Shown here: in pieces, positions 42,555 through 50,543 of the stretch
Numbering within the stretch: the stretch's first letter is position 1
Layout: each line of letters begins with the position of its first letter
Assembly (NCBI GenBank): GCA_964537875.1
Contig: CAZIDN010000004.1
Location: forward strand, 1 to 64,000
Length of the DNA stretch: 64,000 nt
From: JAPKZH01 sp964537875
GTDB lineage: Bacteria > Acidobacteriota > Aminicenantia > Aminicenantales > UBA4085
Direction: 5' to 3'
The notes under the pieces: generated by a model
Told to the model about the DNA's origin: nothing
What the model saw: only the letters and a program-made list of their open reading frames with translations
Databases searched by the model: none
Program-made: the position numbers and the translations under genes

Positions 42555-42580
42555 CAAAATAGATGATATCGACTTATATA
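42551..42580 (+). promoter_or_regulatory. Candidate promoter of the PKD/beta-barrel gene
   Basis: A perfect TTGACA (42551-42556) overlaps the stop codon of the amidotransferase and lies 18 bp before TATATA (42575-42580). A GGAGG ribosome site follows before the GTG at 42636. Confidence 0.55.
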
Positions 42581-42635
42581 AATAGTGAATTCAGCTTCAA
42601 CATGCCCTCTGAGGTTGAATCATAAAGGAGGATTC

Positions 42636-44114
42636 GTGAAAAACAAAAAGATCGTCTTTTTTGTCGTGGTCCTGATGGTCATATTCTGCATGACCTCGTT
42701 CGCCGAGACAAAAAAACTGAAGAGAATCGGCGTGAATACCTTTGCCAAGGTCAGAGGAGATATCCCGACGGCGGAGGTCATGAAGTCGATCGCGGAAAGA
42801 TACGCCGGTGATATCAAGTACGGGTTCGATCAAGTAGGAATGGGCGATGTTTACCTTCCCTTCATCGATCAGCTGAAAACAGCCGCCTTCACGGAGACAT
42901 CCCTGGCGGTCGGCGAGAGATTTCCCTGGATGCTCTTCCGCATCGGCGGAAAAGTCAAGGTCTGGGAAGATGTCGAATGGGCGGGCCAGAAGCCCCTGGA
43001 GGTCTTTACCTTCGTCGTCCACAAGGACAATAAGAATTATGAATTTTTCATCCCCAAGCCGTGCGGGAACATCGCTCTGTACAAAGTGACGGAGACCAAG
43101 GTCATCCCGCCCGCCGTCTGCGACTTGAAAGTCAATCCGGCTAAATGCAACATCAATGACCCCGTCACCCTGGATATGAGCGGGACGGCAGGCGCCAAAT
43201 CCATGGACGTCGAGATCTTTACGGTCCAAGGGACCAAGGTCGGCTCCCACAGCTTCACTCCGGGTTCTCCCAAATGGCAGACGAAATTCGACACGCCGGG
43301 CGAATACATCTTTAAAGCCAAGGCCTGGAACGAAGAAGGCAAGGTGTCCGAGAATCTTTGCCAGGCCAAGACATACATCAACTTCCCGCCCGTCTGCAAG
43401 CTGTGGACTTCCTGCCTGCCCTGCAAGGACTATGTCGGAAAGCCGATCACCTTTGATGCTTCAGGCTCCCAGGATGCCGACGGCCAGATCGTCAAAGCCA
43501 GCTTTGAAATCACGGACGAAGCCGGGAAGGTTCTCGACTCCTTCATGAAAAATGAAAAGCCCTTCACCTGGGAAAAGGTCTTCACCAAGGCCGGCAAATA
43601 CACGATCTCGGTCGTCGTCTACGATGACATGGGAGCAGCTTCGGGAGGTGCGGATCCCTGCAAGCTCACCTTTGAAGTGACCCAGAAGACGTTTTTCTAT
43701 CTAGCCGAAGCCGGCGGATTGTTAGCCAGAGGGACTTACACCGGCTATTTCTTCGGCCGGTTGGGCTTCCTTGTGAAGCTCGTGCCCAACACATTGGATT
43801 TGATCGTCTGCGCCGGCGGCGCGATGCCCATCCAGGGGGATCCCTGGAAATTCATTTTCATGGGGAATGCGGTCCTCAACCTGGAATTAGGGAAGGCCGC
43901 CTATGTCGGAGGAGGTCTCGGCTTCAGCACGAAGGAACAGAAAACCAACCGCTTTGGCGGCATGGACCTCGTCGGACAGTTCGGCGTGAATGTCTTTAAT
44001 TATTGGACCTCGGCGGGATCCATTTTTGCCGAGATCCGAGTTCCTGTTTTTAACGCAGACCGGACGTTCGATAATCACTACAAGCTCCTACTCGGATTCC
44101 GCTACATCTTTTAA
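42636..44114 (+). CDS. Exported PKD/Ig-repeat protein with C-terminal beta-barrel-like domain
   Basis: A 492 aa protein. GTG start behind AAAGGAGG gives a signal peptide cut near SFAET. Two Ig/PKD-like repeats follow: PPAVCDLKVNP at about 165-255, and PPVCKLWTSCLPC at about 260-365 with the PKD signature FDASGSQDADGQIV. The last 120 or so residues are rich in alternating hydrophobic strands with repeated glycine turns and end in the aromatic sequence LGFRYIF, as in outer-membrane barrels or OmpA-like anchors. The cysteine pairs suggest disulfides. Likely an outer-membrane or surface protein; function is unknown. Confidence 0.75.
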   Translation: MKNKKIVFFVVVLMVIFCMTSFAETKKLKRIGVNTFAKVRGDIPTAEVMKSIAERYAGDIKYGFDQVGMGDVYLPFIDQLKTAAFTETSLAVGERFPWMLFRIGGKVKVWEDVEWAGQKPLEVFTFVVHKDNKNYEFFIPKPCGNIALYKVTETKVIPPAVCDLKVNPAKCNINDPVTLDMSGTAGAKSMDVEIFTVQGTKVGSHSFTPGSPKWQTKFDTPGEYIFKAKAWNEEGKVSENLCQAKTYINFPPVCKLWTSCLPCKDYVGKPITFDASGSQDADGQIVKASFEITDEAGKVLDSFMKNEKPFTWEKVFTKAGKYTISVVVYDDMGAASGGADPCKLTFEVTQKTFFYLAEAGGLLARGTYTGYFFGRLGFLVKLVPNTLDLIVCAGGAMPIQGDPWKFIFMGNAVLNLELGKAAYVGGGLGFSTKEQKTNRFGGMDLVGQFGVNVFNYWTSAGSIFAEIRVPVFNADRTFDNHYKLLLGFRYIF

Positions 44115-44132
44115 GCCTCGAACACAGGACAC

Positions 44133-44165
44133 AAAGGCCAGGGACCTTTCCCTGGCCTTTTTTTT
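44133..44165 (+). terminator. Rho-independent terminator
   Basis: AAAGGCCAGGGA and TCCCTGGCCTTT form a perfect 12 bp stem around a CCTT loop, running straight into TTTTT. It lies 18 bp after the PKD-protein stop. Confidence 0.92.
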
Positions 44166-44176
44166 GGCTCTGAGCA

Positions 44177-44205
44177 TTGCCTTCAGGCCGGAAAACGAAT
44201 ACAAT
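44177..44205 (+). promoter_or_regulatory. Candidate promoter of the RmlD-like gene
   Basis: TTGCCT at 44177-44182 and TACAAT at 44200-44205 are 17 bp apart. The predicted transcription start falls at or next to the ATG at 44213, which would make the message leaderless or nearly so. Confidence 0.45.
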
Positions 44206-44212
44206 TCCTTTC

Positions 44213-45079
44213 ATGAAAATCGCCCTGATCGGCGCCGACGGACAGCTGGGATTTGACCTGCTGAATCTACTGCCCACAGAAAAGTGTCACCCTCTCTTCT
44301 ATCCGGATTTTGACGTCAGGGAAGCCCAGAAGACCCGCGACATCCTCCAGTCGCTGGCCCCCGATGTCGTGATCAATACGGCGGCGTTCCACCGGGTCGA
44401 TGAATGCGAGGATCGTCCCGAGGAGGCCTTGATCGTGAACGCCGTCGCCGTGCGGAACCTGGCCCTCATCTGCCTGGAAAGGAATGCCGTTCTCGTTCAT
44501 TTCAGCACGGATTATGTTTTTGACGGGCGAAAGAGAACGCCCTATGTGGAAGAGGATGAACCAGCCCCCTTGAACGTCTACGGGGTTTCCAAGCTGGCCG
44601 GAGAATATTTTGTCCGGTCCCTTTGCCAAAAATATTTTCTGATCCGGACCTGCGGCCTTTACGGCAGCGCCGGCTGCCGCGAAAAGGGCATGAATTTCGT
44701 GGAGCTGATGCTCCACCTCGAAAATAGCGGGCGGCCTCTGCGGGTCGTCGATGACCAGTGGGTGACTCCGACCTCGACCGAGGAGCTCGCCGCCCGGATT
44801 CTTGAACTCCTCGGCACAGAGCGCTACGGGCTTTACCACATGACCAATGAAGGCCAATGCACATGGTACGAATTTGCCCGGGAGATTTTTTCCGTGGTCG
44901 GCCGAGCGGCGAACCTTTCTCCGATTGATTCCCAAGCCTATGGAGCCAAGGCCCGGCGACCGGCCTATTCTGTCCTGGAGAATCAACGGGCGAAAGCCTT
45001 GGGCATCACCGATTTTTCGCCCTGGCGGGAGGCCTTGAAGAATTATCTGAAGAAAAAAGGCCTTTCTTTAGTCGGCTAG
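44213..45079 (+). CDS. RmlD-like sugar-nucleotide reductase
   Basis: A 288 aa extended SDR matching dTDP-4-dehydrorhamnose reductase: cofactor fold KIALIGADGQLG, VINTAAFHRVDECE, STDYVFDG, and catalytic YGVSKLAGE. The C-terminus ends in a WREALKNYL helix, as usual. No rmlA, rmlB or rmlC genes are in the window, so dTDP-rhamnose synthesis is inferred, not shown. The gene has no clear ribosome site and its 3' end overlaps the convergent thioesterase by 12 bp. Confidence 0.85.
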   Translation: MKIALIGADGQLGFDLLNLLPTEKCHPLFYPDFDVREAQKTRDILQSLAPDVVINTAAFHRVDECEDRPEEALIVNAVAVRNLALICLERNAVLVHFSTDYVFDGRKRTPYVEEDEPAPLNVYGVSKLAGEYFVRSLCQKYFLIRTCGLYGSAGCREKGMNFVELMLHLENSGRPLRVVDDQWVTPTSTEELAARILELLGTERYGLYHMTNEGQCTWYEFAREIFSVVGRAANLSPIDSQAYGAKARRPAYSVLENQRAKALGITDFSPWREALKNYLKKKGLSLVG

Positions 45080-45484
45080 CGGCCTTTTCATTTTTTCCAC
45101 CAAGTCTTCCGGTAAAGGACAGACTTCGCCTTTTTTGTTGACGGCGATGTGAGTCGTATATCCGTGGGCGATGAGCGCCCGGTCGTCCTTGGTCCTGAGC
45201 TCGTAGCCGAAGACGGCTTTCTTGGAAGTCATTTCTTGAAGGGCCACCCGGATGAGAAACGGCTCGTCATACCGGAGAGCTTTCTTGTATCGGCAAAACG
45301 CTTCGACGACAACGAGGGCATGGCCGCGGGCTTCGATGTCCTTATAGGGGATTTGCTTTTTTCGGCAGTATTCCGTCCGGCCGATCTCGAACCATTCAAA
45401 ATAGCCCTTGTTATGGGCAACGCCCATCTGGTCGGTCTCCGAGTAGCGGACGCGCTCTTCGATTTCCAGGTAGGGAGGGGGCAA
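45068..45484 (-). CDS. YbgC-type acyl-CoA thioesterase (hotdog fold)
   Basis: A 4-hydroxybenzoyl-CoA-thioesterase-family enzyme. RVRYSETDQMGVAHN carries the catalytic aspartate, and the central helix YFEWFEIGRTEYCRK follows. The open frame runs far into the upstream DUF507 gene, so I placed the start at a TTG (45484), giving 138 aa, the family's usual size; the exact start is uncertain. It is last in the nusA operon. Confidence 0.85.
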   Translation of the reverse strand: MPPPYLEIEERVRYSETDQMGVAHNKGYFEWFEIGRTEYCRKKQIPYKDIEARGHALVVVEAFCRYKKALRYDEPFLIRVALQEMTSKKAVFGYELRTKDDRALIAHGYTTHIAVNKKGEVCPLPEDLVEKMKRPLAD

Positions 45485-45500
45485 GGGACGGTAGGACTCT

Positions 45501-45791
45501 TTATTCGGACAGCTTGCCGAGCTTGGAGAGTTCTTCATTGTAATACTTGCGATAAAGGATTTCCCATTCGCGGCTGCCTTCTTCGACAGACTTCTTCTGG
45601 GACTGGATCTTTTCGATGGCCCGCTTGTCCAGGAGGTCATAGAGCCGCATCTCTTCTTCGATGGAGCGGACGATATTCAGCCGGATTTCGTTGGCGTCGT
45701 CCAGAAATTCCACGCGGTCGTTGCTGGAGAGGGCCTCGAGGATCCTTTTGGAAAGGAAATTGATTTTTTCCCTGGACAGACGATTGCTCAC
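45501..45791 (-). CDS. DUF507-family protein (second of a tandem pair)
   Basis: A 96 aa helical, charged protein of unknown function, with LSREKINFLSKRILEAL at the start and a WEILYRKYYNEEL segment near the end. It is paralogous to the neighbour immediately upstream, which it overlaps by four bases (ATGA). DUF507 pairs of this kind occur mainly in Aquificota, Deltaproteobacteria-related and Acidobacteriota-related genomes. The two may form a heterodimer (inference). Confidence 0.8.
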   Translation of the reverse strand: MSNRLSREKINFLSKRILEALSSNDRVEFLDDANEIRLNIVRSIEEEMRLYDLLDKRAIEKIQSQKKSVEEGSREWEILYRKYYNEELSKLGKLSE

Positions 45792-46066
45792 AGCACGATG
45801 TTCCTTTCTTTGGCGAGCTTCGTCTTGATCATCCTGAACATGGTCTGATATTCGATATTCTCTTTGCGGATTTTTTCGATATGCTTGCTGAGGATTTCCC
45901 GGACCTCCTGGTCCAGCTGGTCCTCCTTCAGGAACTCTTCCGTGATGAGGCCGATCGTTTCCTCGAGGATGACGGTTTTTTCTTCGATCAGGACTTTGCC
46001 GTCCTTTTGGAGATTGCGGATGATGAGGAAACCCAGGTGCTCGATTTGATTCTTGTTCAACCTCAT
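45788..46066 (-). CDS. DUF507-family protein (first of a tandem pair)
   Basis: A 92 aa paralogue of the next gene. It begins MRLNKNQIEHLGFLI from the ATG at 46066; the open frame has six further upstream residues that look non-conserved. Its pattern of a short N-terminal helix, an acidic middle (EETIGLITEEFLKEDQLD) and a basic C-terminus parallels the second copy. Function is unknown. It follows truB in the operon. Confidence 0.8.
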   Translation of the reverse strand: MRLNKNQIEHLGFLIIRNLQKDGKVLIEEKTVILEETIGLITEEFLKEDQLDQEVREILSKHIEKIRKENIEYQTMFRMIKTKLAKERNIVL

Positions 46067-46123
46067 AACCCGCTTAAAATACAACAGTCCGGCAAAAAAT
46101 TCAAGAACCAGGGTAAAAAAAAC

Positions 46124-47047
46124 TCAGACCAGGACCAGGAAAGGGGAGAAGCTGAGGGGGGTATCCCGTCGTTTGGCCAGTCCGACAAGCTGTCCTTCCG
46201 GGCTGAACAGGCGGAAAACGGCCTCTTTTTGCCCGGACGGCGGCGAAAAAAAGACGTCCTGGGAGTCGGGCTGGACCATGTGCTCCGGAAAGACGGGGCG
46301 GCCGTTTTGAACAAGCCTCAGCCCGTCTTGGGTCAGCTCGATTTTGGGAAAAGCGGGAAGGAGAGTTTCCAAGGGTCTCAGGAACTCGCGGACCCGGCCT
46401 CTCTCGGCTAAGTCTTTGATCTCTTCGAGAGCAAAACTGTCTTTCACCTGAAACTCGCCTATCTCCGTGCGAACGAGCTCGGCCAGATGGGCTCCACACC
46501 CCAGGTGCCGGCCAAGGTCATGGGCCAGCGTGCGGATATATGTCCCCGAAGCGCACTTGACTTCAAAATCCAGATAGGGGGGAAGGTAGTCCTGGAGCAA
46601 GAAGGAATGGACTTGGACTCGGAAAGCAGGCAATTTCACGATGTTTTTTCGTCGGGCGAACGTATAGAGCGGCTTTCCCCGGTATTTTTTGGCCGAAAAC
46701 GGGGGAGCCGTCTGATCGATCTCTCCCTCAAAGGTCTTCATGGCTAGGCGGACGTCCTCGTCGTCGGGATAGGTCAGGCTTTCTTCGGTCAGGGGAACGC
46801 CCGACCGGTCATACGAATCCGTCGAGAATCCCAGTCTGATCCTGCCCTGATAGACCTTGTCCAGTTTACTGAAAAAGCGGAAAAATTTTGTCGCCTTTCC
46901 GACCGCCGCTATCAACAGCCCTGTGGCCAGCGGGTCCAGAGTGCCAAAGTGCCCGATCTTTGGCAGCGACAAGATCTTCCTGAGTCTTGCCACGACATCA
47001 TGGGACGTGATGTCCTGTGGCTTGTCGACAAGGATCAGGCCGTCCAT
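46124..47047 (-). CDS. truB: tRNA pseudouridine-55 synthase
   Basis: Makes pseudouridine at position 55 of the tRNA T-loop. A 307 aa protein with LILVDKPQDITSHDVV and the catalytic Asp38 in GHFGTLDPLATG. ASGTYIRTLAHDLG is the other hallmark, and a C-terminal PUA-like domain extends to the end. It starts 3 bp after the nrnA stop. Confidence 0.95.
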   Translation of the reverse strand: MDGLILVDKPQDITSHDVVARLRKILSLPKIGHFGTLDPLATGLLIAAVGKATKFFRFFSKLDKVYQGRIRLGFSTDSYDRSGVPLTEESLTYPDDEDVRLAMKTFEGEIDQTAPPFSAKKYRGKPLYTFARRKNIVKLPAFRVQVHSFLLQDYLPPYLDFEVKCASGTYIRTLAHDLGRHLGCGAHLAELVRTEIGEFQVKDSFALEEIKDLAERGRVREFLRPLETLLPAFPKIELTQDGLRLVQNGRPVFPEHMVQPDSQDVFFSPPSGQKEAVFRLFSPEGQLVGLAKRRDTPLSFSPFLVLV

Positions 47048-47050
47048 AGA

Positions 47051-48085
47051 TCATGTCGAGGCGATGCGGGGCCCTGCCGGCGCCTTTCGCAGGAGCGTTT
47101 CGATCGTCTTGGGGATTTCTTTGATCAAACGGCGGTAAGGGCCGTAAACGGTGAATCCTGCGGCATGGGCATGACCGCCCCCGCCGAAGTGTTCGGCGAT
47201 GGCCGCGGCATGGGCTTGACCTTTGGAGCGGATGCTGACCCGGAACGTCTGCTTGTCCATCTCTTTGAAAAAGAGCACGACGCTGATCCCCTTGATCGAC
47301 CGGGCCAGGGTCGTGATGTCTTCGGTATCGATTTCGCTGAGGTGGAGCGCCTGGAGGTCTTTTCGAAACATGGTGATGACGGCAATATCGCCGGCCTTGT
47401 TCATTTCCAGCGTGGACAGGACTTGCCCTAAGAGCTTGACCTTCTCCGGAAGATTATTGTGAAACAGGGCTTCGCTGATCTGGATCGGATTGGCGCCGGC
47501 CTGGACCAGCTGATGACAGACCTCGAAGGCTTTGGCGGTCGTGTTGGAAAATTGAAAGGATCCCGTGTCCGAGACGATGGCGCAATAGAGGTGGTTGGCG
47601 ATTTGCGGGGTGAGGGTCATCTCCAGCTTTCGGCAGAGGGCGAAGGCCATCTCGCCAACGGCCGAGACCTGGGGTTCGACCCAATCGATGTCCGCGTACC
47701 GGTCATTGGAGTAATGGTGGTCGATATTGATCTTGAAATAGCCGTCGAGGTTCTCCTGGCCGGAGCGCGACACGTCGGCGCATTCGAGAAGGATGACCGC
47801 ATCAAACGCTTTGGGATAGATCTGGCCGATCTGGATTTTCTTGCAGTCCGGGAACATCCGGAACGGATAGGGCGTCTTATCCTTGTTGATGATGGCGGCT
47901 TCTTTGTTCAGAAGTTCTGCCGCGAACGCCAATGCCAGGCTCGTGCAGAGAGAGTCTCCGTCCGGCCTGAGGTGGGAGGTGATGGCGATCCGGCGGCTTT
48001 CCCGGATTTTTTGGGCGATCTGGTCAAGCGGTTCCGCGGCCACGTTTTTTGGCCGATTCGAGGAGTTCGTCGATCCGCTGTTCAT
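47051..48085 (-). CDS. nrnA: DHH-family phosphoesterase NrnA (nanoRNase/pAp phosphatase)
   Basis: Degrades very short RNAs and dephosphorylates pAp. At 344 aa it has the DHH motifs: SHLRPDGDSLCTSLAL, VILLECADVSRSG, IDHHYSND, and the C-terminal DHHA1 GGGGHAHAAG. From the ATG at 48085 it overlaps rbfA by 62 bp; a GTG at 48043 (MAAEPLDQ) would reduce this to 20 bp and is equally plausible. It sits between rbfA and truB, a frequent arrangement. Confidence 0.93.
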   Translation of the reverse strand: MNSGSTNSSNRPKNVAAEPLDQIAQKIRESRRIAITSHLRPDGDSLCTSLALAFAAELLNKEAAIINKDKTPYPFRMFPDCKKIQIGQIYPKAFDAVILLECADVSRSGQENLDGYFKINIDHHYSNDRYADIDWVEPQVSAVGEMAFALCRKLEMTLTPQIANHLYCAIVSDTGSFQFSNTTAKAFEVCHQLVQAGANPIQISEALFHNNLPEKVKLLGQVLSTLEMNKAGDIAVITMFRKDLQALHLSEIDTEDITTLARSIKGISVVLFFKEMDKQTFRVSIRSKGQAHAAAIAEHFGGGGHAHAAGFTVYGPYRRLIKEIPKTIETLLRKAPAGPRIAST

Positions 48086-48386
48086 ATTCGGGCGTTGGAT
48101 CCAGGGAAAAAAATAGCATCGGATTATACTTTAGTTTGACCAGGGAGGCAAGAGTTTTCCGGAGGGAGCCCGTTCTTTTTTCCAGACAGGCGATGATCGC
48201 TTCGGGAGCATCCGGGCCGTAGACGCTGAGAAATACGCGAGCGGTCATCAGGTCGGCCGTGACTTCCACCCTGGTCACGGTGACCAGGCTCTTGGAGATG
48301 TTCTGGATCTCCTCGATGAGAAGCCGGCTGAGGGCCTGATGAAGGAGGCTGCTCACTCGCTGTTGTCTTCGGCCGGCCGTGTTCAT
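48024..48386 (-). CDS. rbfA: Ribosome-binding factor A
   Basis: Assists 16S rRNA processing and 30S maturation, 120 aa. The RRQQRVSSLLHQALSRLL start, the VTVTRVEVTADLMTARVFLS strands and the PEYEQRIDELLE end fit the KH-like RbfA fold. It is downstream of infB, with the DUF503 gene between them. Confidence 0.93.
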   Translation of the reverse strand: MNTAGRRQQRVSSLLHQALSRLLIEEIQNISKSLVTVTRVEVTADLMTARVFLSVYGPDAPEAIIACLEKRTGSLRKTLASLVKLKYNPMLFFSLDPTPEYEQRIDELLESAKKRGRGTA

Positions 48387-48411
48387 TTTTGCTCAGAGAT
48401 CGGGTCCATCC

Positions 48412-48693
48412 CTAGTAGAACAGGATGTCCGCTTTCAAGATGTCCCCGTTGACATGGTTCTCGACGTCCCTCAAAATCTTGGCCAGGATGTTCTCTACGA
48501 CGGCCGGCTGGCTGTTGAGCGTGACGATGCCGAGCTTTGTCCGCTGCCAAGTGTCCTGGTAATCGAGTTCAGCCAGGGCGACATTATATTTTTGTCGGAT
48601 CCGGTCTTTCAGGCTGTTCAGCTCTTTACGCTTGTCCTTCAAAGATTGAGAATAGGGAAAATGGATTTCCAGCGATAAAAGACCGATGACCAT
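48412..48693 (-). CDS. DUF503-family protein
   Basis: A 93 aa protein from the ATG at 48693: LSLEIHFPYSQSLKDKRKEL and the LAELDYQDTWQRTKLGIVT core are typical of this ferredoxin-like family, which sits between infB and rbfA in many bacteria. Its function is unknown; a link to translation or ribosome assembly is suggested by position only. The start lies 15 bp after the infB stop; the longer frame overlapping infB is rejected. Confidence 0.88.
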   Translation of the reverse strand: MVIGLLSLEIHFPYSQSLKDKRKELNSLKDRIRQKYNVALAELDYQDTWQRTKLGIVTLNSQPAVVENILAKILRDVENHVNGDILKADILFY

Positions 48694-48707
48694 GGACCTG
48701 GGCCGGT

Positions 48708-50510
48708 TTATCCGGCGCTGACTTTCTCCATCAGGAAGGCTTCGATGACGTCGCCTTCCTGGATTTCCTTGAAACCGGCAAGCCCGATGCCGCATTCATA
48801 ATCTTTTTTCACCTCCGTGACATTCTCTTTGAGATGCTTGAGCGAGGCGATGCGGCCGCGGTGGACGACGTCCTTGTTGCGGATGACTCTGATCTCGGCA
48901 TTCCGGACGATCTTTCCATCGCTGACATAGCAGCCGGCGATGACCCCCACTTTGGGAATTCGATAGATCCTCCGGACCTGGGCCCGGCCGAGAAAGGTCT
49001 CCTTGATGACGGGTTCCAACATTCCGGCCAGGGCCTTTTTGATGTCGTCGGTCAGCTGATAGATGATCCTGTAGGCCCGGATTTCGACGTTCTCTTTTTG
49101 GGCGATTTCCTCGATTTTGGCGCCGGGCTTGACGTTATAGCCGATGATGATGGCGTTGGACGTGGAGGCCAGAAGAATGTCGGATTCGTTGATCGTTCCC
49201 GTCGCAGCGTGGATGATGTTGATCTTGACCTTTTCCGTGCTTAGAGAAGGCAGAAGTTCCATCAGGACCTCTACCGAACCCTGCACGTCGGCCTTGACGA
49301 TCACGGCCAATTCTTTGATTTCTCCGTCCTCGAGCTTCTTGAACAAGTCGTCCAGCGTGACATGGGCGGGCTTTTTGACCTCCGCTTTTGTGGCTGTCCG
49401 GGCCAGGCGGTAGCTGATGATCGCCCTAGCCTCCCCCTGGTTGTTCACGGCCTGGAAAAAATCGCCGGCCTGGGGGACGTCCGAAAACCCGAGGATCTCG
49501 ACCGGTACCGAAGGCCCGGCGTTTTTTATCATTTTGCCGTGCTCGTCATTTAAAGCGCGGACTTTTCCATAGCTGGTTCCCGAAACGAAGGTCTCTCCGA
49601 CGGACAGCGTGCCGTTCTGGATAACGACCGTGGCCAGCGGCCCCTTTTTGGCATCCAAACGGGCTTCGAGCACGACGCCCTGGGCTTTCACCTTGGGATT
49701 GGCCTTGATCTCGATGACATCGGCCAGCAACAGGATCATCTCCAGAAGTTCCTGGATGTTCTTTTTTTCCTTGGCCGAGACCTCGACGCTAATGACATCG
49801 CCGCCCCATTCTTCTATGAGCAGGCCTTCTTTCTGGAGCTGTTGTTTGACTTTGTCCGGGTTGGCCTCAGGCTTGTCGATTTTATTGATGGCGGCGATGA
49901 TGGGTACGCCCGCGGCTCTGGCGTGGTTGATCGCCTCTCGGGTCTGGGGCATGATGCCCTCATCGGCGGCCACGACCAGGATGACGATGTCCGTCACCTT
50001 GGCCCCCCGGGCGCGAAGCTGGGTGAAAGCCTCATGGCCGGGCGTATCGATAAAGGTGATGGCCCTCTTATTGTGAAAAACCCGATAGGCGCCGATATGC
50101 TGGGTGATGCCGCCGGATTCCTTATCGACGAGTTTGGATGACCGGATGGCATCCAGGAGAGTCGTTTTGCCGTGGTCGACGTGGCCCATGATCGTCACCA
50201 CGGGCGGCCGGGTGACGAGTTCCGCCTTGTTGCTCTCGGCCTGCAGCCGCATTTCTTTTTCGATGGGGACGATCTCAATTCCACAGTTGAGCTCTTTGCC
50301 GATTTGGGCGGCGAGGGTTTCGTCGATCATGTCATGAACGCCGAGCCCGAATCCTTTGGCTTCCAGCTTGTCGGCGATGTCCTTAGGCCTCGACTTGAGC
50401 TTTTCGGCCAATTCCTTGAGCGTCGCCCCCTCTCTCAGAGTGACGATCGGACGCGGTTTCGGGGCGTCTTTGGCGGCTTTGGCTGCTTTTGTTGTTTTTG
50501 TTTCCGTCAA
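48708..50510 (-). CDS. infB: Translation initiation factor IF-2
   Basis: GTPase that brings initiator tRNA to the 30S subunit. The P-loop is GHVDHGKT (109-116), DTPGHEAF is G3 and NKIDKPEA is G4, and domains II-IV reach the C-terminus. It is 600 aa because the N-terminal region before the G domain is only about 100 residues: one IF2-N-type subdomain (LKELAEKLKSRPKDIADKLE) after a short lysine/alanine tail. Larger IF-2 proteins have several hundred residues there. Confidence 0.96.
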   Translation of the reverse strand: MTETKTTKAAKAAKDAPKPRPIVTLREGATLKELAEKLKSRPKDIADKLEAKGFGLGVHDMIDETLAAQIGKELNCGIEIVPIEKEMRLQAESNKAELVTRPPVVTIMGHVDHGKTTLLDAIRSSKLVDKESGGITQHIGAYRVFHNKRAITFIDTPGHEAFTQLRARGAKVTDIVILVVAADEGIMPQTREAINHARAAGVPIIAAINKIDKPEANPDKVKQQLQKEGLLIEEWGGDVISVEVSAKEKKNIQELLEMILLLADVIEIKANPKVKAQGVVLEARLDAKKGPLATVVIQNGTLSVGETFVSGTSYGKVRALNDEHGKMIKNAGPSVPVEILGFSDVPQAGDFFQAVNNQGEARAIISYRLARTATKAEVKKPAHVTLDDLFKKLEDGEIKELAVIVKADVQGSVEVLMELLPSLSTEKVKINIIHAATGTINESDILLASTSNAIIIGYNVKPGAKIEEIAQKENVEIRAYRIIYQLTDDIKKALAGMLEPVIKETFLGRAQVRRIYRIPKVGVIAGCYVSDGKIVRNAEIRVIRNKDVVHRGRIASLKHLKENVTEVKKDYECGIGLAGFKEIQEGDVIEAFLMEKVSAG

Positions 50511-50543
50511 TGACCGTTCCTTTATATGGATATTAGGACAATG

